Part shown: piece after piece, positions 16,993 to 23,571 of the stretch
How positions within the stretch are numbered: position 1 is the first letter of the stretch
How the letters are laid out: each line of letters opens with the position of its first letter
Assembly (NCBI GenBank): GCA_964591885.1
Contig: CAZQCJ010000053.1
Location: 1-35,380 of the forward strand
DNA from: CAZQCJ01 sp964591885
GTDB taxonomy: Bacteria > Patescibacteriota > Microgenomatia > PFEM01 > JAPLYW01
Direction of reading: 5' to 3'
DNA length: 35,380 nt
Translations under genes and position numbers: made by a program
The notes under the pieces: generated by a model
What the model was told of the DNA's origin: nothing
Seen by the model: the letters and a program-made list of their open reading frames with translations, nothing else
Databases searched by the model: none

Positions 16993-17011
16993 TAATTTTA
17001 TGTATTTTGCT

Positions 17012-17052
17012 ATAAAAAACCGACAGGTTTCTTGGCAATAGCCTGTCGGTTT
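17012..17052 (-). terminator. Intrinsic terminator after the small gene pair
   Basis: On the minus strand an 11-bp stem, AAACCGACAGG/CCTGTCGGTTT (17052-17042 and 17027-17017), with a 14-nt loop is followed by a U run. It lies 14 nt after the stop of the 94-residue gene. Confidence 0.85.
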
Positions 17053-17065
17053 CCAACTTTAAAGA

Positions 17066-17350
17066 TCATTTTTCAACTCTTTGGATTAAATCTTCAAGAG
17101 CAAGATAAGCATTATTGCTGATTTTTTCAATAGAATCAAAATGATCAGGAGGAGAGAAAAATGCTTTTAAATTATTAGCTAGACTGATAATTTGAGCTTT
17201 TTTCAAACTAGAGTCTTTTTCCTCAATAAGGTAATTTAAATTTTTTATGAGACTGATTGCCAATCTTCTTTTTCCCTTGCCAAGTTTTTTTAAGGATTTA
17301 GTGGTTAACCTTAATCTTTTTTTAATTACCATTTTATCTGTAGCCAACAT
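17066..17350 (-). CDS. Small basic helical protein, unknown function
   Basis: I do not recognise this 94-residue protein. It is predicted all-helical, with a strongly basic N-terminal half (VIKKRLRLTTKSLKKLGKGKRR), a central hydrophobic/charged helix, and an acidic C-terminus. There is no signal peptide, membrane helix or cysteine. AGAGGT lies 7-12 nt before the ATG, a good ribosome binding site. It follows the 90-residue gene by 23 nt and ends just before an intrinsic terminator, so the two form a bicistronic unit. The basic N-terminus would allow nucleic-acid or protein binding; that is speculation. Confidence 0.65.
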   Translation of the reverse strand: MLATDKMVIKKRLRLTTKSLKKLGKGKRRLAISLIKNLNYLIEEKDSSLKKAQIISLANNLKAFFSPPDHFDSIEKISNNAYLALEDLIQRVEK

Positions 17351-17373
17351 AATTTACCTCTTTCTCTTGTGGT

Positions 17374-17646
17374 TTAATCAAAATATATAGATTCTTTACC
17401 GTCAAGATCATTGAGAAATCTTTCGATTGATTGCCTGGCTTTTACAAGAGTATCTTGCTTAAGAAAATTCAAGTTCCTAACCAGTTGTTCGACATCATCA
17501 ATTGATAATTTTTCCCTTACCTTTTGAGTGAGAAGGGACTTGCTTGTTCTTAGAGCAATTTGTTCATTCGGTGTTAATTTGTTCTTCCTAGCCTTTTTGA
17601 TTTCACTCAGTATTTTCTCAACATCTTTAGAAATTTCCAGTAGCAT
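17374..17646 (-). CDS. Small charged helical protein, unknown function
   Basis: I do not recognise this 90-residue protein. It is rich in Lys, Glu, Leu and Ser, predicted helical throughout, with a heptad-like start (ISKDVEKILSEIKKARKNK) and no membrane segment. A strong GGGGAGG lies 6-12 nt before the ATG. The mRNA leader is about 75 nt, transcribed from a TTGAAT-17-TATAAA promoter (17756-17728), and contains two copies of AATCTAAT plus an AT hairpin. It is the first gene of a two-gene unit divergent from ruvC. Both products have similar size and helical character and could be partners or distant duplicates; identity between them is not obvious by eye. Confidence 0.65.
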   Translation of the reverse strand: MLLEISKDVEKILSEIKKARKNKLTPNEQIALRTSKSLLTQKVREKLSIDDVEQLVRNLNFLKQDTLVKARQSIERFLNDLDGKESIYFD

Positions 17647-17662
17647 TTTTTTGCCTCCCCTT

Positions 17663-17773
17663 ATTAGATTATTAATTTTTTTAATAAATTAGATTTTAAA
17701 GAGCCTGATTGCTGTTCGGCAAAACATTTTATAACATAAAATTTAATCTAATTCAAACCAAGTAAATTAGATT
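17663..17773. repeat. Four ATTAGATT octamers, candidate operator region
   Basis: ATTAGATT occurs at 17663-17670, 17688-17695 and 17766-17773, with the reverse complement at 17745-17752. The last two form a 9-bp inverted repeat (AATCTAATT/AATTAGATT, 11-nt spacer). This dyad overlaps the -35 of the small-gene promoter and abuts the extended -10 of ruvC. The other two copies lie in the small-gene mRNA leader around a 7-bp AT hairpin (17669-17687). Confidence 0.5.
17728..17756 (-). promoter_or_regulatory. Promoter of the small gene pair
   Basis: Minus strand TTGAAT (17756-17751), 17-nt spacer ending in TGT, TATAAA (17733-17728). This leaves a leader of about 75 nt ending in a GGGGAGG ribosome binding site. 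Confidence 0.6.
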
Positions 17774-17774
17774 G

Positions 17775-17783
17775 TGCTATACT
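17775..17783 (+). promoter_or_regulatory. Extended -10 of ruvC
   Basis: TGC-TATACT is a near-ideal extended -10, ending 6 nt before the ruvC ATG (17790). No good -35 box is present. The transcript should start at or next to the ATG. Confidence 0.65.
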
Positions 17784-17789
17784 ATTTCT

Positions 17790-18266
17790 ATGATTATTTT
17801 GGGAATTGATCCAGGGACAGCCATGACTGGTTTTGGCTTGATTCAATGTTTAAAAGGGGAATTTAAGCTTTTAGAAAAGGGGAGTATTAAAACTTCAAAT
17901 CATAATGATTCTTCCTACCGCTTAAATTTAATTTACGAAGAAGTTGTCGGTTTAATGAAAAAACACAAACCAACAGTTTTGGCGATTGAAAGTCTTTTTT
18001 TTAACAATAACGCTAAATCCGCTTCAGCTGTTGGCCAAGCTATTGGAGTAGTCAAATTAGCAGCCGCTAAAGAAAAACTTAAAGTTTTTGAGTACCCTCC
18101 TTTAAAAATTAAGATGAAAATAGTTGGGAACGGACGGGCGGAGAAAAAACAAGTTCAATCTAAAGTCAGAAAGGCTTTGCATCTCCGAAAGATTCCTCGT
18201 CCAACCCATGCTGCTGATGCTTTAGCCGTGGCTATTTGTCACTGGCTTGAAATCAATGACAAGTAG
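17790..18266 (+). CDS. ruvC: Holliday junction resolvase RuvC
   Basis: The 158-residue endonuclease resolves Holliday junctions with RuvAB. Acidic residues are in place: D7 in GIDPGTAMTG, E67 in LAIESLFF, and the C-terminal HAADALAVA with H140 and D143. His replaces the Asp found in E. coli at the first of these two positions, as in the Thermus enzyme. An in-frame TTG at 17772 lies within the promoter; the ATG at 17790 gives the canonical MIILGIDPG start. No ruvA or ruvB is nearby. The gene is divergent from the small unknown pair across the ATTAGATT cluster. Confidence 0.95.
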   Translation: MIILGIDPGTAMTGFGLIQCLKGEFKLLEKGSIKTSNHNDSSYRLNLIYEEVVGLMKKHKPTVLAIESLFFNNNAKSASAVGQAIGVVKLAAAKEKLKVFEYPPLKIKMKIVGNGRAEKKQVQSKVRKALHLRKIPRPTHAADALAVAICHWLEINDK

Positions 18267-18314
18267 GTTTTATAATAGGTTTTAATTGAGAAGGGAGGTG
18301 AGGAGTAAAAGTTT

Positions 18315-18566
18315 ATGACCGATACCAAAGTTGGTAAAATTGTTCATTATTACGATAAAATTGGCGTGGCTGTGATTAAAGTAGCCAGCTCCATCAAGGT
18401 TGGTGACCGTATTAAAATCTCAGGTCACGAGAATGAATTTGAGCAGGAAGTAACTTCAATGCAAGTTGAGCATAAAAACATCAATCAGGCGAAAAAAGGT
18501 GATGATGTTGGCATGAAGGTTGATCAGCCGGTAAAAGACGGCGATGAAGTTTATAAAGTTGCTTAA
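18315..18566 (+). CDS. Stand-alone EF-Tu domain 2-like beta-barrel protein
   Basis: This 83-residue protein has the pattern of translation-factor domain 2 (GTP_EFTU_D2): GKIVHYYDKIGVAVIKV, IKVGDRIKISG, EQEVTSMQVEHKNINQA and GDDVGMKV. It has no GTPase domain. Such isolated 'translation elongation factor-like' mini-proteins are found in archaea and CPR genomes; their role is undetermined. The ribosome binding site is very strong (GGGAGGTGAGGAG, ending 9 nt before the ATG), unlike most neighbours, suggesting high expression. It lies 48 nt downstream of ruvC, and the metallopeptidase gene follows after 4 nt. Confidence 0.8.
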   Translation: MTDTKVGKIVHYYDKIGVAVIKVASSIKVGDRIKISGHENEFEQEVTSMQVEHKNINQAKKGDDVGMKVDQPVKDGDEVYKVA

Positions 18567-18570
18567 AAAA

Positions 18571-18900
18571 ATGACTTGGGAATTAGCTCCTGACCTTCAG
18601 CATAAGGTAAACCAATTGGTTGCCAATCTTAAGCTTTCTTATATTAAAACAAAAAGAGTTATTGTTTTCCGTAGCTATGGTTCTAAGGCCAAGGCAAGAG
18701 CCAGAATTTGGAGTTTGCCGCGAATTTGGCAACAAGCTTTGGGAGTTGAATCTCACTACTGCCTAGAAGTTATTTCCGAAAGATTTGATAATTTGAAACC
18801 TGAATACCAGAGAAAAATTTTAATTCATGAATTAAGTCATATTCCCAAGAATTTTTCCGGCAGTTTACTCCCACACGGAAGAATGAGAAAATTAAGCTAA
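18571..18900 (+). CDS. Small putative zinc metallopeptidase (HExxH)
   Basis: The 109-residue protein contains ILIHELSHIPKNFSGSLLPHG: HELSH at 86-90 with a following His at 102 that could be the third zinc ligand. This HExxHIPxxFxGxxxxHG pattern resembles small 'phage metallopeptidase'-type proteins shared by phages, archaea and CPR; substrates are unknown. No signal peptide or membrane helix. The start at 18544 lies within the previous gene; the ATG at 18571, 4 nt after its stop, is preferred. The gene ends 2 nt before holA, so ruvC, the EF-Tu-like gene, this gene and holA are probably one operon. Confidence 0.65.
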   Translation: MTWELAPDLQHKVNQLVANLKLSYIKTKRVIVFRSYGSKAKARARIWSLPRIWQQALGVESHYCLEVISERFDNLKPEYQRKILIHELSHIPKNFSGSLLPHGRMRKLS

Positions 18901-18902
18901 AG

Positions 18903-19589
18903 ATGATAATTCTCCATGGCGAAAATACAGTTTTAAGCAGACAAAAACTAAAGGAAGAAATTGAAACCCTTAGAGCAAGAAATAAAGAAGAGGTTTTAAA
19001 ATTTGAAGGTAACAATCTAAAATTGAATGAACTTCAAGAAGCAATTGAAGCACCCTCTCTATTAGAAAAAAATCATTTGATTATTATCGAAAACATTTTT
19101 TCCGGTCGGCAAAGTCAGGCAAAGAAAAAGATTATTGACTATCTTAGAAAATCAGATCCATCTAATTTAATTGTCTGGGAAGGAAAAAAAATTGACGGAC
19201 AGGTTTTGTCTTCTTTTAAAAACCAGATTTTAAGATTTGATTTACCATTAGTTGTCTTTCGTTTTTTAGATTCTTTATCTCCAGGGAACGCAAAACAATC
19301 TATAGTTTTATTTCATCAATCTTTAGAAAAAGATCCACCAGAACTGATTTTTTATCTTTTGAGTCGCCAAATTCGTCTTCTGATTCTGGCTGCCGATTTA
19401 GGAGAAAAAGGGTTAAATCAAATGAAAGATTGGCAAAAAGAAAAACTTATTAGACAAGCCAAAAGGTTCGGTCTGAAAAAATTAATCAATATTTACAAAG
19501 AGCTTTTGGAAATTGACTGGCAGCAAAAGACCGGCCAAAGTTCTTTTAGTATTGTTTCCCAGCTTGACCTTTTTCTGGCTTCCTTTTAG
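18903..19589 (+). CDS. holA: DNA polymerase III delta subunit (HolA), short form
   Basis: The 228 residues match HolA in outline. MIILHGENTVLSRQKLKEEI is the N-terminal start of the clamp-loader fold. A middle segment LLEKNHLIIIENIFSG and DPSNLIVWEGKKID correspond to the AAA-like core. FRFLDSLSPGNAKQSIVLFHQSLE followed by YLLSRQIRLLIL is the conserved C-terminal collar region. Delta opens the beta clamp during loading. Typical HolA has about 330-340 residues, so this one is roughly a third shorter, mainly between the core and the collar. Identification rests on order and the C-terminal motif, so it is good but not certain. Confidence 0.72.
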   Translation: MIILHGENTVLSRQKLKEEIETLRARNKEEVLKFEGNNLKLNELQEAIEAPSLLEKNHLIIIENIFSGRQSQAKKKIIDYLRKSDPSNLIVWEGKKIDGQVLSSFKNQILRFDLPLVVFRFLDSLSPGNAKQSIVLFHQSLEKDPPELIFYLLSRQIRLLILAADLGEKGLNQMKDWQKEKLIRQAKRFGLKKLINIYKELLEIDWQQKTGQSSFSIVSQLDLFLASF

Positions 19590-19592
19590 AAT
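19564..19592 (+). promoter_or_regulatory. Promoter of the cupin gene
   Basis: TTGACC (19564-19569), 17-nt spacer, TAGAAT (19587-19592). It lies in the last codons of holA and ends 9 nt before the ATG at 19602, with no Shine-Dalgarno sequence. Confidence 0.55.
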
Positions 19593-19601
19593 AAAATAAG
19601 A

Positions 19602-19994
19602 ATGAAAAAAACTTTTATTGAGCGAGTTGAAAAACCTTGGGGTTGGGAGCTTCTGTTAACTCCACCGGAATCGCCTGTAGTTGGTAAAATTCTTCATATT
19701 AACCAGGGAGCAAGATTTAGCTATCAATATCATGACAAAAAAATAGAAACTCTTTGTTTGATTTCCGGACGAGCCAAAATTATTTTAAATGACGAAGAAG
19801 CGGAAATGGAGCCTCAGAAGGGCTATTTTATAGAACCCGGAGATAAACATCGTATCCAGGGGATTACTGATTGCGAAATTATGGAGGCTTCGACTAAAGA
19901 GGAAGGAACGACAGTCAGATTGCAAGATGATTACCAAAGACCAGATGAAACAGAAAAATTAAGAAAGCAACCCAATCGGGGTTGGCAAAAATAA
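19602..19994 (+). CDS. Cupin, mannose-6-phosphate isomerase type II-like
   Basis: This 130-residue single-domain cupin starts with RVEKPWGWE, like the RPWG start of ManC/ManA C-terminal cupins. Motif 1 is QGARFSYQYHDKKIETLCLISG and motif 2 is PGDKHRIQGITDCEIMEAST, supplying His/Glu metal ligands. It could isomerise mannose- or glucose-6-phosphate for nucleotide-sugar synthesis, but the lone cupin domain and some unusual ligand positions leave the substrate open. It is transcribed from its own promoter between holA and ppsA. Confidence 0.75.
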   Translation: MKKTFIERVEKPWGWELLLTPPESPVVGKILHINQGARFSYQYHDKKIETLCLISGRAKIILNDEEAEMEPQKGYFIEPGDKHRIQGITDCEIMEASTKEEGTTVRLQDDYQRPDETEKLRKQPNRGWQK

Positions 19995-20010
19995 TATTTG
20001 TTAGTTAATA
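19982..20010 (+). promoter_or_regulatory. Promoter of the ppsA-eno-gpmI-acsA run
   Basis: TTGGCA (19982-19987), 17-nt spacer, TTAATA (20005-20010), ending 9 nt before the ppsA ATG. The -10 is a moderate match. Confidence 0.45.
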
Positions 20011-20019
20011 AACTGCCCA

Positions 20020-22299
20020 ATGGATAAAAAAAAGCAAAAAGATATTCTTTGGTTTCAAGAAGTTAATAAAAACGATATTGATTTAGTTGGCGGTAAAGGG
20101 GCTAATCTAGGCGAAATGGCTGCAGCCGGCTTTCCTATCCCTCAAGGCTTTATTGTCACCAGCAAAGCTTACTTTGATTTTATTGAAGAAAATAAACTCA
20201 AAAGCAAAATCCATCAAGAATTAAAAAAAATCGATCTTAACAACCCGCAAACAATTAATGAAACTTCTGAAAAGATTAAGGCTCTCATTTTATCTAGGAA
20301 AATTTCTCCAGCTTTAGCCAAAGAAATAATTTTCAATTACTTAAAATTAGGCGGTATTATTTCTCATGCTTTAGTGGCTATTCGTTCTTCAGCTACAGCT
20401 GAAGATTTACCCACAGCCTCCTTTGCCGGTCAGCAAAAAACATTTTTAAATATTAAGGGTGAAGCTAATGTTTTAAAGAAAGTTCAAGAATGTTGGGCTT
20501 CACTTTTTGAAGCCAGAGCTATTTTTTATCGGGAGGAAAAAGGCTTCAATCATTTTAAAGTTGGCTTAGCTGTTCCGATTCAGGAAATGATACCAGCTGA
20601 AATATCTGGCGTTATGTTTACTGTCAATCCAGTTACCAATCAGAAAAATCAAATAATTATTGAAGCTGTTTGGGGGCTAGGAGAATATATTGTTCAGGGT
20701 GAAGTAACGCCGGACACTTATCTTGTTGAGAAAAACAGCTTGGATGTTCTTTCTAAAAGAGTCGAAAAACAAAAAGTTCAATTAATTAAAGTGGGTAGTT
20801 TAACCAAAGAAACCAGTGTCCCACGTCGTTTGAGACTAAAAAGAAAATTAACCGACAAAGAGATTAAGGAATTAGCAGCTCTGGGTAAAAAGATTCATAA
20901 ACATTATTTCTTTCCTCAGGATATTGAATGGGTTTTGCACAAAAAGAAATTTTATATTGTTCAATCGCGACCAGTAACAACAATTAAGGAAAAAGAAAAA
21001 GAAGTTAAGATAAAAGGTTCTAAAAGAAAAGTTATTTTGGAAGGTCAGCCTGGCGCGCCTGGTTTGGTTTCCGGCCCAGTTCAAAAAATCTCTTCTCCTA
21101 AAGAAATTAATAAGATAGAAAAAGGAGAAGTTTTGGTGGCACCAATGACTTCTCCAGATTTTGTCCCTGCCATGAAGAGGGTTGTAGCCATTGTTACTGA
21201 CAAAGGAGGACAGACTTCTCACGCAGCCATTGTCAGCCGCGAATTAGGAATTCCTTGTGTTGTTGGTACAAAAACGGCCACCAAGGATTTAAAAAACGGA
21301 CAAATAATAACAGTTAATGGTTCTCAGGGAAAAATTTATCAAGGCGGAGTAGAAATCCCTAGCTCTATTGAGGAAAATTTAAGTCCTCAGATAAAAAAGA
21401 TTGCTCGCGTAGTTGTTAGAAAAACTGCTACTAATCTTTATGTTAACTTGGCTGAACCGCAATTGGCTACCGAAATCGCCGAGAGGAATATCGATGGTGT
21501 TGGTTTATTACGAGCCGAATTTATAATTTCTCAGATTGGTATTCATCCCAGAAAAATCATTAAAGATAAAAAACAAAAAATGTTTGTTGATGAATTAGCA
21601 ACTAATTTAGGTTTATTTTGCAAAAGTTTTCACCCAAGGCCAGTTATTTACCGTACCACTGATTTTAAGACCAATGAATATCGTCACCTTGTTGGAGGTA
21701 AGGCTTTTGAACCTGAAGAAGAAAACCCTTTTATCGGTTTTCGCGGTGCCTTTCGTTATTTACAAGACTCAGAAGTTTTTGAAATGGAATTAAAAGCTAT
21801 TAAAAAAGTTCGAGAAAAGTTTAATAACCTTTGGTTGATGATTCCTTTTGTTAGAACTCCCCGTGAGCTTCAGGAAATTAAAAAAATCGTTGTTGCCAAT
21901 GGTTTAAGTCGTAGTTCAACTTTTAAACTTTGGTTAATGGTTGAAATTCCAAGTAATGTCATTTTATTAGAAGATTTTTTGAAGGTAGGGATTGATGGTG
22001 TTTCTATTGGTTCCAATGATTTAACCATGCTAATTTTAGGTGTTGACCGTGATAATAGTGAACTAGCTCAAGTTTTTAACGAAAACAATCCAGCTCTTTA
22101 CTGGGCTTTTGAAGAAACAATTAAAACCTGCCGGAAATATAAAGTTAGCTCTTCAATTTGCGGCCAGGCACCTTCAACCTACCCTGATTTAGTGGAAAAA
22201 TTGGTTGATTGGGGAATAACCAGTATTTCGGTTAATCCTGATGCTATTGAAAGAACCAGGGAATTAATTGCTGAAGCAGAAAAGAAAAAAATAAAATAA
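20020..22299 (+). CDS. ppsA: Phosphoenolpyruvate synthase (pyruvate, water dikinase)
   Basis: The 759-residue enzyme interconverts pyruvate + ATP with PEP + AMP + Pi. It has the N-terminal ATP-grasp domain (DLVGGKGANLGEMAAAGFPIP, IRSSATAEDLPTASFAGQQ), the swivelling phosphohistidine domain (KGGQTSHAAIVSRELGIP, H401), and the C-terminal PEP-binding barrel (GLLRAEF, FRTPRELQE-like segment, SIGSNDLT, and SICGQAPS with C714). E. coli PpsA has 792 residues, so no domain is missing. The next genes, eno and gpmI, carry PEP on to 3-phosphoglycerate, which points to gluconeogenic use; the enzyme could also run in reverse in an ATP-yielding glycolysis. Confidence 0.96.
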   Translation: MDKKKQKDILWFQEVNKNDIDLVGGKGANLGEMAAAGFPIPQGFIVTSKAYFDFIEENKLKSKIHQELKKIDLNNPQTINETSEKIKALILSRKISPALAKEIIFNYLKLGGIISHALVAIRSSATAEDLPTASFAGQQKTFLNIKGEANVLKKVQECWASLFEARAIFYREEKGFNHFKVGLAVPIQEMIPAEISGVMFTVNPVTNQKNQIIIEAVWGLGEYIVQGEVTPDTYLVEKNSLDVLSKRVEKQKVQLIKVGSLTKETSVPRRLRLKRKLTDKEIKELAALGKKIHKHYFFPQDIEWVLHKKKFYIVQSRPVTTIKEKEKEVKIKGSKRKVILEGQPGAPGLVSGPVQKISSPKEINKIEKGEVLVAPMTSPDFVPAMKRVVAIVTDKGGQTSHAAIVSRELGIPCVVGTKTATKDLKNGQIITVNGSQGKIYQGGVEIPSSIEENLSPQIKKIARVVVRKTATNLYVNLAEPQLATEIAERNIDGVGLLRAEFIISQIGIHPRKIIKDKKQKMFVDELATNLGLFCKSFHPRPVIYRTTDFKTNEYRHLVGGKAFEPEEENPFIGFRGAFRYLQDSEVFEMELKAIKKVREKFNNLWLMIPFVRTPRELQEIKKIVVANGLSRSSTFKLWLMVEIPSNVILLEDFLKVGIDGVSIGSNDLTMLILGVDRDNSELAQVFNENNPALYWAFEETIKTCRKYKVSSSICGQAPSTYPDLVEKLVDWGITSISVNPDAIERTRELIAEAEKKKIK

Positions 22300-22301
22300 A
22301 T

Positions 22302-23552
22302 ATGGCAAAGATAAAATTAATTAAAGCTAGAGAAATTTTAGATTCACGTGGTAATCCAACCCTAGAAACCAGAGTTGAACTTGAAAACGGGGCTGTTGGG
22401 ATAGCTTCAATTCCTTCTGGCTCTTCAGTTGGAAAACATGAAGCTTTGGAATTAAGAGATAATGATCCTCATCGTTACAATGGTTTAGGTGTTTTAAAAG
22501 CGGTGGCTAATGTGAACAATATTATTGCTCCTGAATTAATCGGTTTTGAAGCCCATAATCAATTAGAAATTGACAGGAAATTATTAGCTTTGGACGGTAC
22601 TCCCAATAAAAGCAAGTTGGGAGCCAATGCCACTCTGGCTGTTTCTCAAGGTGTTTGTGAAGCAGCAGCAGCTGCAGAAAAAGCCAATAATTTTGAACAC
22701 ATTGCTCATCTTTATGGTTTAAAAAAAGAACAGTTTAAAATCCCGACACCACTTTTTAACTTAATTAATGGCGGTGGTCATGGGGCCGGTAATCTTGATT
22801 TTCAGGAATTTCATTTAGTTCCCCATGAACAAAAATCTTATCCTGAAGCTTTGGAAATAGGAGAGAAAATTTATCAGGGAGTCAAGAGAGTACTTATTCG
22901 TAACGGAGCTATTCATTCAGTTGGCGATGAAGGGGGATTTGCCCCTAACCTTTTCACTAACTTGGATGCTTTAGAGGTTTTAACCCAAGCAGTTAAAGAA
23001 ACAGGTTATGGGCTCAATAAAGACGTTTTTTTAAGTTTAGATGTGGCTGCCGGATTTTTCTATAAAGATGGTCGCTATCGGATTCGTGACCGCAGTATGC
23101 CTATGGGAACTAACGAATTGATTGATTTTTACAAGGATTTACTTCAACAATATCCTCTGATTGCCCTAGAAGACCCTTTATATGAAGATGATTGGGAGGG
23201 TTGGCAAAAATTAACCAGAACCTTAACTAACCTTATTATTGTTGGCGATGATTTATTAGCTACTAATAAAAAAAGACTAGAGGAAGCGATTAAGAAAAAG
23301 GCCTGTAACGCTATTTTAGTCAAACCTAATCAGATTGGGACAATAGCTGAAACGATTGAGGTTATTAAAATTGCCAGACAGGCTGGGTTTAAGATTGTTG
23401 TTTCTCATCGTAGCGGTGAAACAGAAGACGATTTTATTGCCGATTTTGCTGTTGGTGTTAACGCTGATTATGTTAAGTTTGGGGCTCCGGCCAGAGGCGA
23501 AAGAGTCGCTAAGTACAATCGATTATTAGAAATTCAGGAAAGCCTAAAGTGA
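22302..23552 (+). CDS. eno: Enolase
   Basis: The 416-residue enzyme interconverts 2-phosphoglycerate and PEP. Typical motifs are AREILDSRGNPTLE, SVGDEGGFAPN (catalytic E210), DVAAGFF, the metal ligands in ALEDPL and VGDDL, ILVKPNQIGT (K341) and SHRSGETED. The length is near the usual 420-430. It starts 2 nt after the ppsA stop with no Shine-Dalgarno sequence, so expression depends on coupling to ppsA. Confidence 0.97.
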   Translation: MAKIKLIKAREILDSRGNPTLETRVELENGAVGIASIPSGSSVGKHEALELRDNDPHRYNGLGVLKAVANVNNIIAPELIGFEAHNQLEIDRKLLALDGTPNKSKLGANATLAVSQGVCEAAAAAEKANNFEHIAHLYGLKKEQFKIPTPLFNLINGGGHGAGNLDFQEFHLVPHEQKSYPEALEIGEKIYQGVKRVLIRNGAIHSVGDEGGFAPNLFTNLDALEVLTQAVKETGYGLNKDVFLSLDVAAGFFYKDGRYRIRDRSMPMGTNELIDFYKDLLQQYPLIALEDPLYEDDWEGWQKLTRTLTNLIIVGDDLLATNKKRLEEAIKKKACNAILVKPNQIGTIAETIEVIKIARQAGFKIVVSHRSGETEDDFIADFAVGVNADYVKFGAPARGERVAKYNRLLEIQESLK

Positions 23553-23571
23553 GAAAGTCAATAAAGCTAAA

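Noticed and set aside
17772..17789. Upstream TTG start for ruvC
   Set aside because: It lies across the extended -10 box, and the family start MIILGIDPG is at 17790.
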